Source of the DNA: Nereocystis luetkeana
Lineage: Eukaryota > Sar > Phaeophyceae > Laminariales > Laminariaceae
Direction: 5' to 3'
Assembly (NCBI GenBank): GCA_031213475.1
Contig: JARUPZ010000006.1
Span: 2,695,501 to 2,759,500 of the forward strand
DNA: 64,000 nucleotides
Each line of letters starts with the position of its first letter. The first letter of the stretch is position 1. The translations under genes were made by a program, and so were the position numbers. Shown here one piece after another: positions 1 to 12,110 of this stretch. The notes under the pieces were generated by a model. It had not been told where the DNA came from, made no database searches, and worked only from the letters and a program-made list of their open reading frames with translations.

Positions 1-2400
1 TGTGAAATAACTGAACCTCTTTTAAAGGGAAAGGGCGAAAAGGAGGTGTACTCCCAGTCTGATTAGCGAGAAGGAAGAAAGGCAAAACACGGCCGCGGGA
101 GGAATTCACACGAGCCCCAACAGGCTCCGAGTTCTATTCGGACGCGCTGGCAAAGTGCCCATGTAGCCCGTGCCGAGGACGCCCGCCCTTTTGCTGTTTT
201 TCTCGGACATGTTGGGGCTTACGTCACTTCCACGCGAGAGGGGTCGAAAGAGATCCCCCTTTTGTCAACTATTGCCGGGGCATGTCCCCGCAACTTTACC
301 TTTTAATCTACAGATTTCATGTAGTACCTCCGCGTGATCATATCCCCTCTTTGACTGAGGGCCTATTCCGCGATGACCACTTAACTTAGCCCCGTGCAAC
401 AGCTATAAACGCATGTACACGTCACCCTATGCAGCAGCCCGAACAGCTCGCGGCCCGAACATCCAGCAGGTACGAGAAGTCTCATTCGAAGCTTGCGGAA
501 AAACACACGGGGCAACGAAGATCATGCTGAATCAAACACGTATATCATACCAGGTATTTCGTACAAACCTAAATATATATGCATCGTACCGGGTAGAGAG
601 AAAACCGTTGGTGCATGCGTGATCATTCAAGCGGGTAGTGTGTACGGGGTCTATAATGAACCACTGACTGGTCCCAGCAGACAACAACAGACTAGAAACG
701 AAGCAATGCATCTAACACGCACACCCGGCAACAGCGAACACCACACGGTCAACCTGGCTTCGCGAGCGAACGCAAGGAGGTCACTAGCTCCGCAACTGGG
801 ATAGGCAAATAAATTACTTTCGTCTCACCGCTCCCCGTAAATACCCACTACACACGTTACAGAAGGCAGATGTCGTAGCCAGCTGGCAATCATGTTTTGT
901 CGGAAAACACACATGCGAGAATGGAAGTCCAACGACGGTCATAGCCACAGGAAGAAGCTTCGTCGATCCTTCATTCCCCAAACCATATGTATATAATATG
1001 AGCGGCAAGGGAAACGAACAAACGTTTCAAACTGAGGGCCTGACGAGAGGAAAACGCATTCCACAACGATCTTACGCAACAACAGAGGCAGCAACCAAGG
1101 AAGGTCACACCATATAATATAAAATTAAAAATGCAAGCGGCGGCGCTAGTAGTCTCCTACCAAAAACGTTGGCATCACGTCAGAAACTTCCTCCGGTGTT
1201 TCTACGGTATCAGAGTGTTTTGAGAAATGGGTAAACAAAACGCTGTACATCCGCTTACAAAAGTGTGTTTGGGGGTGAAGGAAACGAATTCCTGCAGCGA
1301 CGCCTTCGGAAATACCAGGTACTAAAGAGGAGTGGGTAGGTGAGGCAACGCCGCGAACAAACAAAAAACTACAAACATAAAAGCAGCGTGCTAGTAGCAA
1401 GTGCAGCCCACGCACGGTGTCGGCGGAAGAGTTGGCCGCGGTGCCACCAACACCATAACACGTGTGCAAGCTGCATCACACCAGGCAGCAGTATCGACGT
1501 CGAGGACGGTGAGTACCTGACGATCTAAGTCCATGAGCATTAACAATAGCACATTAGCAAACCACCCAAATCCTACCCAACTCACACCCAGCGTTGGTGT
1601 GTGTGGTGCAAACATTCGGTGGGATTAGTAGATTTTAGCCATATTCTGCGTCGGTGTGCCTGTGTCCAAGTGTGGTATTGCACAAGTTGGCGTGCGTGCG
1701 TTGTGGACGCGGCGTTCCTAAACCTCTGCGTTTTTTTACCCTTTGTTTACCCATCTTGACCTCACCCGTGCCGCCAGACCTCAACTCCCATTCAGCCCGC
1801 CCAAGATCGATCCCCAACTCAGTCCTGAAATCAACCCAACAGAGGTAAAGCTGTCATTTCGCTACTGTAGATCGCCGAACCAACTCAACGCAAGCCCCAC
1901 ACCCTCTCTTCTTGACAGATCACAACTGAGCCTAACCTCACCCGACCCACCCAATACAACAGCGCCAGGCGTTTTGTAGTCTGGCGTTGGTGTGTAATCG
2001 ACACGACGGCGTTGGACCCCGAAAGTGTTCGGAAAGGTTTTGAACAACCCAACGAAACCCGAACTAACCCTCCCATCAGATATAAAATTGCAACCCGGCG
2101 TTGGTGACCTTGTGTCTCAAAGTGGCATAATCACAAACGTTTTGGGTACGATGTTAAGACCTCTGGATATGCCAGTCGACAGTGGAATTCTCCCAGAGAA
2201 GTGACGCTCACGCTTCGGCAAGAACGTCCTGTAACTTCGTGATAACAAAGGGTACCTACGTACAACTCCTTCCTCATACCTCTCGTTTCGGGATAGTTCC
2301 GGCGACATATGAATCACCTCCGGGACGGTTCCGAAAAAACAGTTCAAAACGTGACGCGGTCCTCTCCCACTTTCGAAGATGTGAGGCCGGTGTAATTCAG
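1..2400. other. Anonymous intergenic DNA
   Basis: No open frame here reads like a known protein; all are short and overlap each other on both strands. Between about 1,590 and 2,105 the word GGCGTTGGTG or a close variant (for example CAGCGTTGGTGTG) recurs at about 1,588, 1,984, 2,010 and 2,098, suggesting a faint dispersed repeat. Two copies of the palindrome TACCWGGTA lie at 548-556 and 1,313-1,321. Confidence 0.6.
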
Positions 2401-2410
2401 TGACGCATGT

Positions 2411-2947
2411 TTACGGCGAAATCCCAAGCCTGGCAAGAATCACGGGAGGAAGCCAGAGTCGTAAAATATCGTCAATTTCCTCGAGAATCTCCGCGGGCAC
2501 GTTCTCCTTCCAGTCTTGGTGACTCGTGTGCTCTTCCACCGCCCCCTTTGCCTCTTGTCCAGGGTGTTCGTTCCGACCGAGCGTCTCGAAGTCGAACTCC
2601 TCGCGTTCAGCGGCGTGTGCCATTTTCTGGACGATGGACTCGGGTAGGTTCAGGCCAACGGAGGCCAACCAGTTGTGGTGCCACGTGACGGCGTCCGACA
2701 TGGCGTCCTCGTACCAGAACATTGTACTTTGTTGGGCCATGGGTCCGGAAAAAAGTGCGTAACGGATTGACATCCACTGGCAAAGGTTGGGGAGCACCTC
2801 AAGCACGAAGTCCCCAACATTATCGAGACCCGCACCTATCATCTGTTCGGTTCTCTTGTGATGGTGCACGTGCTCGAAGAAGAACGTGCTGACGGCTTGA
2901 GACCGAGGGTCACGCATTACGACGAACTGGAGACGTTCATCTGACAT
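2411..2947 (-). CDS. Sulfotransferase-like protein, C-terminal exon (partial gene)
   Basis: The minus-strand frame encodes the C-terminal two thirds of a PAPS-dependent sulfotransferase domain, an enzyme class that transfers sulfate from PAPS to a hydroxyl or amine acceptor. Visible in order: LQFVVMRDPRSQAVS, the 3'-phosphate-binding RDP...S motif; FWYEDAM, the usual YEDL position after the long helix; WHHNWLASVGL; then HPG...DWKENVPAEILEEIDDI, the typical GDWK-like tail before the stop codon. The N-terminal PAPS loop (GTTW type) is not in this exon or in recognisable frames nearby, so upstream exons on the minus strand (above 2,950) are expected. The open frame extends to 2,992, but a pyrimidine-rich tract (rc of 2,973-3,002) followed by an AG just before 2,941 suggests a splice acceptor near the internal ATG. 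No frameshift is seen. It may be the end of a live host gene or an orphan exon. Family confidence is high; gene structure is inference. Confidence 0.75.
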   Translation of the reverse strand: MSDERLQFVVMRDPRSQAVSTFFFEHVHHHKRTEQMIGAGLDNVGDFVLEVLPNLCQWMSIRYALFSGPMAQQSTMFWYEDAMSDAVTWHHNWLASVGLNLPESIVQKMAHAAEREEFDFETLGRNEHPGQEAKGAVEEHTSHQDWKENVPAEILEEIDDILRLWLPPVILARLGISP

Positions 2948-2999
2948 GCGAACCCAGAGAAGCGCGGATGGTTGGAGTGGGGACGGCAGCACAGGAAAA

Positions 3000-5900
3000 A
3001 ACCTTTGTTGGAGTGAGGGTGGTGCTACGTTTCAATACGAACCATACTTGAACGTGTTGGCCTAGCCCGGGTTTGCTATCTAGGATAGAATGAATTCCGC
3101 ATTTACTCGAGGTAGCGGCCCTCACGTTTGCCAAACCTTCCGAAACTTAAAACTGTAACGCGCTATCATCTTGAATGACCGAACTTGTATAGTTGTTATC
3201 GACTTCAAACAAGATTCGTTATCAACGTCCTGGTTTTGGCCGTGGTCACAGGTTGCTAGACTCGTCCCGGTTTCAGCTCTACGACGACCACCAACCGAGG
3301 CAGGAGCCCACGGGTGCCCCACCCTGTGGCAGGTTCAATTTAGGCCAGCTGGCATGACACCCGCACCCCATACGTAAGACAGATTTCCTTTGTCCAATAG
3401 TGCCGGCACGTTATCGGGGCTAATGGCACCACGTAACAGGAGGGGGCAAATATGTTCCGAACCTCCGTTTAGTTTGGAGGGCATTGCTTCTCAGTTAGTT
3501 GTACCTCACTTTAATGGCTGCTTTCGTGTTTTTTTCCCCTCCACTCGCCCGACATACTAGCCGTCTATGATCACTTACCACGGCCTATACATACGAATAG
3601 GGAATGCTACACCTCTACCACTCAAACAGGGCGGATTAGTCAAAGAATTAACATCCAGTATTTGCGAGCAGTCACGATCAAACTCTAAAAAAGAAAGCAG
3701 CAGGTCTTAACAAAAATACTGTGTGTAACTCTACTCGAAACACAAATTAGACCACTATCGTTTTTTCAGAGGTTCAAAGCGGAGGACACACAGGGCGGCT
3801 GCACGGTGGGTGGGGTTTTAAGAGTGGGTGCTTTACGAACCACAGCACACGGCACAAGGGTTCGCCAGCAAAAAAAATAAATTAGGTTACATGTCCTCTG
3901 GAATTGGTCAAGTTATGCCTTTGCTTCGTCTTAATCCCAGGAGCGCTACGTAGGAGTACTTGCGTTACATGCCGGTTGCCCTTTTTATTTTGTTAGGTAC
4001 TCTTAGATCCGTCTTACCTTCGGAATGACAGGTCGTGTTCTTCTTTCCTTGTTGGGTTATCATGTGGACGAACGAACACTGTTCCTTGTCGAGATTTCCG
4101 ATAGTCTTTTCGTCGCTCAATTTTTTTTGTCAAATTAAGAATGTATCGTGAACGATTCCAACGCGCGTTCTATCGAGCAGTGGCTTATTGTGTTATAAAC
4201 TGCAGCCCAAAGAAAACGATAACATCAGTTGTCACTCAACAAGATAGACGACGCTACTCGTCTCGCTGAAACCTTCTCAGCTAGCGACATATTCGTTTTT
4301 CGTGCATCTGGTCGGAGGATAAGCTGGCTATAGGGGCAAAAATCGATCGAACGTACATCCAAGGTCATGACGTTAGTCGTGCTCATATGACGTCGAAGGC
4401 AAAGGGGGACAAACGCCACATTTTCTCTCGCCTTGAGCGTTTCCAAGGACCAGGGGGCTATGCACTCCGTGCTAGGGGCCGTCAGACACCGCGCCGAGGG
4501 TGCTTCGGTGGCCCTATCTGTCGTGAACTATAGACCCTGCATTGCAAGCAGTAGACGACCCGGCCTACGTCTTGCGTGGCACGTTTCATTTTTATGGGTC
4601 ATGCGACATCCAGTCAGACAAGTTTGATACATCACTGGAACACAGAAGTAAGTACCTAAATATTCTTCTTGCATTCGGTGATATCGAAAATAGACGAAAT
4701 GACCCTGCTTGGTGATGCAAGTTTCGACCAATCAGACAAACAAAATACATACCAGGTACAAAACAAAAAGCGTTTGAGTAAAAGAGGGACTCGTTACGAT
4801 GGTCTCTGTGGTCTTTTATTATGTTTCTGTACATGTTTCGGGCGTGTGAAGTGCCTGTATTTATATCCGAGGCGGAGCCCCATGCAAAACAGGTCGTGTG
4901 CTGACAAAACTGCCTCGACTCGTAGGAGAGCAGTTGAAGTGTCTGCTCTTATCCAAATATTTGCTGTGTTCGTGCCTTGCCCTAAAGACAAGAGCAGTAT
5001 CTCCTGACATTCACCCCTTGACACCTGATCGACCACCCAACCACTTTTACCAAACATCTTCCGATCGTTTTTTCCCAAGAAGCGATATGCGTGTTTTGCG
5101 TCGAAATGATATTTAGAGCGGGTGCGAGGGTTTTTAACCTTGACGGCGTTAGTTATAGGACCCTCCTTCGAAGTCGAAGTCAGTTAGATATACGCACGAC
5201 AGCGGGAATCTCCGATAATTTGACAACTGAATAACATCCCACGTCAGACATCGTTCGATATGTTTTTCACAGGAGCGGTTCATCGATATCGCACGAGCGC
5301 AGACAACGACCACACCGGGCCCACGAACATGTCACGGGTCGAGATGGCCGCCGCCGGGGCTATACCTGCTCTACCCTGCTGGTCTATCGGGTGCTTCCTG
5401 TTGTTGTGCGATTTCGTCTAGAGAAACATCTATCTTGGAAGAAAAACACAATCGCTCGGGTATTTAGTTCCGTACGAGTGCACGTGCAGCATAAGAGTTA
5501 TGAAAGGTGTAACGGCCCGGGAATGGTTCATCTGTTCGTCGAAGACACGGACGGCTAGGGGTGACTGCTCAGCGTCTGGCGGGATGACAGACACTTCTAT
5601 GGTAGCCAGTGGAGTGGGCATGTGATTGCCGTACATGTACTTGTGTGATTTCTCCTCCTCCTAGTATGTTTCTTACATCTATATCTGCGCCATGTTTTCG
5701 TTACGTCTGCAACACCTAAATCACACGAGTAGAAGACCTGCTGCGTGACGTTTTCGCGATAGATGAACTGTATGTTTGGTGTTTGTTGGTTGTGCCCTGC
5801 TTTGTGTGGATATAGCAATGATGACTACCCCAAACCCCTGGATATTCCACCATTAACCTGCTCCGTGTCTTTAACGGTGGAGTGGATACGCGCATTTAGC

Positions 5901-6480
5901 ATACTCTGTGGGCAGACTGTGGTATGTGGCTATGAAGGGGTATGACTTCCATCAAGTGAACCGAAATGATGGTTGCAAAGGGACACCACATACACGTATC
6001 ACGGATATTCATTGAACGTAGGCCCACACAAAGTTCAACACGCCCCCTTGTGTGCGCTGTATCTCCATAGCTACGGCTTGAATCAAACGTGTTGGCCGTT
6101 TGAAATATCTGGTTGACGGTAGGCTTTGGAAATACATCGGGGAACTTCTCTGTCCCCGTTTTAGGGGCTACATGTTAGGGGCCACCGATAGTATACGAAC
6201 GAAGGGGCATACCGGCAGGTATTTTAATCAAACGGAAGGGCCTCGTTGCCCCCTTCTGGGCCGCGATGATGCAAGACCCAATAATGTGGTGGCAATATAT
6301 ACAAATAGTTTCGGTCGCGCTTGTCCGCCCAGAGAGTAAGAACTCGGTTACTGGGGTGGTATTGCCGTGGATCCTTTGGAAAGGACGGTAGCCCTGGTTC
6401 CAGGTATTCGGATGGTATTTGTATCACTTGGGATGAGTGGTCGGCTGTTTTGTGGTGGGCGACTGCTCATTCATTATTTC
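3000..6480. other. Anonymous DNA, no recognisable gene
   Basis: Open frames are short and mutually overlapping. I could not find the missing N-terminal sulfotransferase motif on the minus strand here. One TACCWGGTA palindrome lies at 4,750-4,758. Confidence 0.5.
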
Positions 6481-6485
6481 GGTAA

Positions 6486-6950
6486 ACACACGGTACGAAT
6501 TCGTATCGGCGTTCCGTTGTTTCGTCGATTTAAAGCGGATGTAACTTTGCCTTGTATTCTCTTGTTCAAGGAGGAACTGCGATTAGCCCGACATTATTGG
6601 TACTGCACACGTGGTACGAATTCGTGTCGGCGATAGTTTTGGCCGCCTAATCGATTCCGCCCTGGCGCAGTTCGTACTTGCAAGAGTCACCGGATAGGTT
6701 CCAAACGTGAGCAGGTATCTCCTTCAACATTGTTGGAAGGAAACAGCGTAGGATTTCGTACTCGCGAACGTTCCCGCCAAGTCGATTTCATGCTGAGGCT
6801 ACTCTGGTTTTGCTTTCGGGTTCGTGGACATACTTCACGAATTCTCTTTGCAAGGTTAGTTGATCGATTTCGTCCTGAGAGGTGACTGTGTACAACGTTT
6901 TTTGTGCGTAAACAGGTGGTACGACTTCGTACTCGCGAACGGTTCCGTTT
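6486..6950. repeat. Degenerate tandem repeat, unit about 120-160 bp
   Basis: The segment GGTACGAATTCGTRTCGGCG appears at about 6,492 and 6,610, and related GATTTCGTACTCGCGAACG / GACTTCGTACTCGCGAACG at about 6,752 and 6,919. Each is followed by a similar GTTCCG / CGATTTmr tract, so this is a four-unit diverged array. No coding function is visible. Confidence 0.5.
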
Positions 6951-8075
6951 GTTTTTTACGTTTGGGTGACAGTTATCCCTCACTGTTGATCAATAAATCG
7001 TTTTCCCACGGTATAATCTACGAACAAGGATTCATATTGTCTGGTGAGATTGTAGGGATTTCGTTTTTCACGCGGGACACATGACAAAACTAAATTGCAA
7101 TGATCTTCACAACGTATTATACTGGAGATGGTGAGTGTATTACAACGTCATTTATTTACGTGCGAGGTGTGCCTCGAACGGAGTGTTCCCTTCCCGCTTA
7201 CCCATGCATTTGGGCGGTCCAGCAACCATTACGTTTCGTGCGCGATTCAGCAGCCATCATCACTTCAATTATCTTCCAGCCCAATAGGTCGGTACGATCC
7301 ACTTGGTCGGTGACCCACCAGCTCCAAGGGCCGAGGTGATTCACCAAGCACGATCATTAACTATGAAACTTGAATTCAGGCAAACTAGTTTGTACCTAAG
7401 GACCTACAAAGTAGCTCCCGCTGCTGTAGTGTACCTGGAATACGACTGCGTGTCATTTTTATAACGCACCTGTAACCTGGCACTCCGCTTCCTCCATACA
7501 CAGCGCGATATCATCAAAACGTTCCACGGATCTACCCTCGGCGAACGAACACCCCCCTCCGGACCTTGCGATACCCTTGGCGTGCTGGAAACGACATCGT
7601 GGGCCCACAGGAAGAACGTGTTTGCAGCCGTCTGAAAATAATATCTTGACCCTTGGTGGAGGAGGTGACGTCAATCAGGGCCGTGGTAGCAGGGGGTGGA
7701 AGGGGGTGGCATGATGAGATGGCACTCTTGGTCATTCTCATTAGAATTAGTTTATTTCCGATAATTCTGAACCAGGTACATGTGAAATTGGGTTCAACAT
7801 CGGAAGCGAAGCGGAGGTGGAGCGCTTCATACGTGGCACAGGCAGAGAGCGCGGAAGCGTGGGCACTGTGCATCCCATCGACCGGTATGCTATTATGAGC
7901 AGAGGCGGGTAGCAATCTGTCTATTTAACCCCGACGCTTACGGGCCGAGGGCGTGTGCGTTTGGAAATGGCTTGATCTACAGTAGTTGAATTGCACATAC
8001 ATATATATGCATAAACAAACAGCGGGGGCACACCAACGATTCAACCTCATGATCGAGCATATCTAGGTGAAAATC
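6951..8075. other. Anonymous DNA
   Basis: No recognisable protein. The longest frames (for example 7,532-7,915 minus) show no family motif and overlap frames on the opposite strand. Confidence 0.45.
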
Positions 8076-8843
8076 ACGGCAGCGAGATATCATCGAACCA
8101 TCTTGAGCGAAGGCGGATATATATGATAATCGAGAGCAGATACGCTTCGATACTCGAAGGCAGAGACGACGATACACGTAATCGAGAGAGGGATCGCGTA
8201 CGGTGAAACTCTGTGGAGCAGTCTGGGCGTGGGTACACCACGATGTTTCGTGTATTTAGAGCACAGCAAATGACGTTGTCTGTACCACCTTGTTGAGTGG
8301 TTCTTCTGGTGTTTACTGTGATAAATATACTTGGTGATATCGTGCCTGGTATTTATCGATCACAAGTACCTGCACGGACCGAAATATACGTTGATTCACT
8401 TTAGGCGTACCTTACGCGACCCTGTTATTATCACCGTTCGATCACACGTTACGGCAGGGGGGGAAGAATATATTTCAGCAGCACGCGGTAAGCATGTCAA
8501 CTGGAAAGTATTGCTGTGGTATATATACATATCGCGTACACGGTGGCGCACATACTATTTTACATATTCTGTAGTGTCATCATACCTACTCCGCAATCGG
8601 GTTCATGCGTTGCGGCAAGGCGACGCTAAAAGTTGCAGGTGTAAAAAGGTGAATCGTGATATAATGCCTATCGCAAGTGGGTTCCTAATGTTGCGGCACG
8701 GCGATGCTTAACTAGCACGCGAATTATATCGCTCAAGCAGAACAACTTGAGATTCTTGCGGGTTCCTACCGCGATTGGCTGTAGGGCGCAGAATAATTTC
8801 AGATTGACGTGGACATGCGCGATATGACAATTTGACATAATTA

Positions 8844-10130
8844 TCGAGTGATTCCCCACGCGGACTGCTGGGTTAGATATAATCCATATAGCCGAACGAG
8901 TGTATCGAGGGGGGGCATATTAAGTTCAGATTGGCGTGTACATACACGACATAATTATGTGGCATATGTAATGAGTGGTTTTTCATGCGCATGCGGACTG
9001 CTGGGTGAGAAATTATCTTCACGACCAAACGAACAACTCTGTCCAGCGGTGATCTATGTATGAAATATGTGATTCCCCCCGCCGACTGCTGGGTGAGGTA
9101 TAATCTTCACGGTCAAACGCTCGATCAACCCGATTCAGCCTAAATACAAGCAATATGATCTACTTGTTTCAGCGGAAATACAAGTGTGTAACACGGGTAC
9201 GGCACATTGAATAGGTGCTTCCCCACGCCGACTGCTACGTGTGAGCTTTTTTTTGCAGCTAAACGATCGACACGGTTCAGCGTAAATACAAATACCTGGT
9301 AATGGCACACTGAATGAGTGATTCCCCACACGGAATGCTGGATGAGAGGTAATCATCACAGTCAAATGATATACTCGGTTCAGTGTAAATTCCTGCAAGT
9401 AATATAGCACTTCTAATGCGTGACTCCCCACGTAGAATGCTGGGCGAGAGATAGTCTTCAGCTCCAAACGCTCTACACAATTCAGCGCAGACTTATGTAT
9501 GTAATATGGCACATTGAATGAGTGACTCACCACGCCAAATGCTGGGTGAGAAATGATCTTCACAGCCAAAACCTTCCAGAGATCTTTCGGGATACTTGTA
9601 GATACGAGAGGTCTTGAGGGGTGTTGAGCGTGGTTGCTTGTAGATGGTCGAAGTTGCAGAGTAAAATATTTTAACCGTCCGAGATTTCTGGAGCGCGAAT
9701 GCTTGTATATAGTCGCTGCAAGGCAAATATTGAGCGCGAATACAAGTACCTGGTCTGTAAAAATCCCGCAATTCACGAGTGACTCCCCAGACGAAATATT
9801 GGGTGGAAGATAATCTTCACAGCTGAAACGCTCGAGATGTCTTGGGCATGGATACTTGTAGATAGTCGACGTAAGGCAGATATCAAGCTCGAGTACAAGT
9901 ATGCAAAATGGTGCAATGAATGAGTGACTCCCCAGACGAACAACTGGGTGAGAGATAGCCTTCGCAGCCGAAACGCAGGAGACGTTATGAGCGCGGATAC
10001 TCATGCATAGTAGCTGCAACGCAGGTATTGAAGCGTGAGTACCAGTCTATAAAATGGCGCCATTGATGAGTGACTCCCGAGACGAATTATTGAGGGGGAC
10101 AGAATATTCACAGCCGAAACGCCCGAGTTG
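8844..10130. repeat. Degenerate minisatellite array, unit about 100-150 bp
   Basis: At least ten units begin with GAGTGACTCCCCACGC-like sequence, followed by GACTGCTGGGTGAGAGATA, ATCTTCACAGC-AAACGCTCG, then TACAAGTATGTAATATGGCA. Unit starts lie near 8,846, 8,972, 9,070, 9,212, 9,316, 9,420, 9,521, 9,777, 9,922 and 10,070, with spacings of 98-256 bases. Some units are fused or deleted. Further units are in the second block near 11,380, 11,533, 11,655 and 12,110. Spacing is not a multiple of three. Confidence 0.75.
9135..10019 (-). CDS. Long open frame across the minisatellite, repeat protein or stop-poor array
   Basis: This 294-codon frame is the longest in the anonymous part of the window. 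Its translation is built from the array units: SHPAF-VGSHSF-VP in some units and DYLPPNISSGESLV / SSRRGEAPI-type peptides in others, because unit lengths shift the reading phase. I do not recognise a family. There is no clear signal peptide or catalytic motif; Ser, His and Cys are frequent. Since the repeat happens to lack stop codons in more than one phase on this strand, the open frame could be accidental. Against coding: the phase changes between units, and neighbouring units at 10.0-10.2 kb and 11.3-11.7 kb are interrupted. For coding: uninterrupted length far above the anonymous background. Confidence 0.25.
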   Translation of the reverse strand: MQLLCMSIRAHNVSCVSAAKAISHPVVRLGSHSFIAPFCILVLELDICLTSTIYKYPCPRHLERFSCEDYLPPNISSGESLVNCGIFTDQVLVFALNICLAATIYKHSRSRNLGRLKYFTLQLRPSTSNHAQHPSRPLVSTSIPKDLWKVLAVKIISHPAFGVVSHSFNVPYYIHKSALNCVERLELKTISRPAFYVGSHALEVLYYLQEFTLNRVYHLTVMITSHPAFRVGNHSFSVPLPGICIYAEPCRSFSCKKKLTRSSRRGEAPIQCAVPVLHTCISAETSRSYCLYLG

Positions 10131-11778
10131 TCTTGAGCGCGGATACTTGCACACAGTCGCCCGGGGCAGATATATGTTGTGCCTTGCCAGGTCGAAGCGA
10201 GTGGCACGATTTGCTTTTTCGCTCACACGTCGTGGCAGCGCGACGATATTATACAGCGTTAAAACGCCACAACTGCTGTATACCTGGCTGGTTACCTCTC
10301 GTATGTACGCGATGGGGCAATGAGTACTTAGGACGATCGCATATTATGTCTGCTGAACAGCAGTACTTAGGACTATGTACCACGCTAGTGCTTCGTATGT
10401 TCGTATGCTATTGAAGTCTTTGAAAAGAAGCTATGCAATGTCCCTGGGTCAGTCTTGCTGGTATCTCTCATGCGGTGGTGATGGGGCGCAGATTATTGCC
10501 GGTTTTCGAGGCCGCGCGCGTGAGGATTTGGATGAAGCGGGCGAACAGCAACGTGAAGTTTGTGATCTAGCCCAAGTAAATCACTAATCACATCAGCGAG
10601 ATATATCCAGACTCTTGGCCTGAGCGACGGCGGAGACACTACAATTCTCGTAATCGAGAGAGCGATCGTGTCCGGTCATACTCTCGGCAGTCTGGGGGTG
10701 GATACACCATGATATTTTGAGTATTACGTCACACCGAAAAAGTATATTTGTATCACATGGAGCAGTTGATCAGATTTTCGTGTCACAATATACTTGCTAA
10801 CATCGTGTTTGTATGAATAGAGCGAAAGGACCTGCAAGGACATAAAATGAATTCGATCGGTGTTGGTGAACTGCATCAGGTATTCCGTGTCGAAACATAG
10901 TTCCAAATATCGTGCTGGTATTTGTCGACTACAAAGACCTGCAACAACATCAAACTGAGTAGGATCGCTGTCGGTGTACCGTGATCGACATCATCGAAAT
11001 TAGATCGCACGATGCGGCAGGGAGGGAAAGGTACTCACAGCAGGAGGCGGTTGGTGTGTCAACTGAATATTCTTGCTGTGGTATATATACCCGTAGCGTC
11101 CGCTAATGAGGTCGCGGAATATTCATGTATCTGTAGTTTATCAGAAAAGTCGTTTCACGTTCCTGCTGTAATGCAAATCGTGATATCCTACCTACTTCTG
11201 CAACTAACTGGGTTCACACGTTGCGGCATGGCGACACAAAAAAAAAAAATACGGGTGAGATGCCGCCCATGCAAACCAATTTAAGAGCCATGCCGGTACC
11301 TACCGTGATTGTCGTTGGGGCAGAAACTAGAGTTCATGTTGACGTGGACATGCACGATATAGCTATGTGGCATAGTGGACGAGTGATCCCCCAATCGGAT
11401 TGCTGGGTGATAGTCTTAACAGCCACATGATCGACTCGAAGGGACATCTCGCGCTGCGCGGAGCACCGCAGAAAAAAACAACATAACAGGTATTGACGTG
11501 GATATGCGCGACATACAATGTGGCATAGTGAAGGAGGTTTTCCCCTCGTGGACTGCTGCGTGAACGATTGTATTACAGCTAAATGCTCAACACGTGGGTA
11601 CACATCACGCCTCGCGGTCGTGCGCAGATTAACTTGATGTTGACGTGTACATGAACGAGTGATCCACTAAGCGGACTGCTGGGTGAGAGATGATCTTCAT
11701 TGTCAAACGATCGACTCTACACGTCTTGAGCGCAAACACAAGTATGTAATAGGGTACAACGAATAAATGTCTTCTGAA

Positions 11779-11895
11779 AATTACCTTGGGCTGGGTAATC
11801 GATCAATCTTTTACTCCTATAGCTCAGTAGGTAACACATTCACATTTGACGTCGTCCAGGTCACGAGTTCGAACCTCACTTCGATCGTTTTTTTT
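11779..11895 (+). ncRNA. tRNA-like Pol III unit (tRNA pseudogene or SINE head)
   Basis: A tRNA-type A box (TAGCTCAGTAGG, 11,820-11,831) is followed 34 bases later by a perfect B-box core (GTTCGAACC, 11,867-11,875), and a run of eight T, a Pol III terminator, starts at 11,888. Spacing fits a tRNA of about 74 bases. The T stem has only three clean pairs and the 5' and 3' acceptor strands do not pair, so it is not a functional tRNA by inspection. The leader ATTACCTTGGGCTGGGTAAT is shared with a second copy at 12,044, which suggests a mobile tRNA-derived unit rather than a single decayed gene. Confidence 0.5.
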
Positions 11896-12043
11896 ACAGA
11901 AACGCTTGCGCGTGCAAATCTAAACAAAACACATATCCCTGGTTCCCCAGGTAATGAAACGAAGCGGGTGGGTCAGCGTACAGACGAATACAGTTCCGAC
12001 GACCCAAAGACCCGCCGTTCAGAAGGGGGGAAAGGGTTATAAG

Positions 12044-12110
12044 GATTACCTTGGGCTGGGTAATTGATCGATCTTTTACCCCTATAGCTCAGTAGGTAGC
12101 ACCTTCACAA
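12044..12110 (+). repeat. Truncated second copy of the tRNA-like unit
   Basis: Leader and A box (TAGCTCAGTAGG at 12,085-12,096) repeat the unit at 11,779 almost exactly. Homology stops after about 12 more bases, where the sequence passes directly into a minisatellite unit (AATGACTCCCCGTGGGC). The B box and terminator are lost. Confidence 0.6.

Larger units (their letters stand above)
8080..10330. repeat. Left copy of a diverged tandem block duplication of about 2.5 kb
   Basis: Anchors in this block recur in the same order about 2.5 kb downstream. The segment around CAGCGAGATAT and CGTAATCGAGAGAG at 8,083-8,250 matches 10,594-10,730. ATCGTGCCTGGTATTTATCG at 8,338 matches ATCGTGCTGGTATTTGTCG at about 10,908. 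TTGCTGTGGTATATATAC at 8,511 matches about 11,072. The following stretch ending in the GAGTGATTCCCC array matches 11,375 onward. The copies carry many substitutions and indels, so the duplication is old. Confidence 0.7.
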
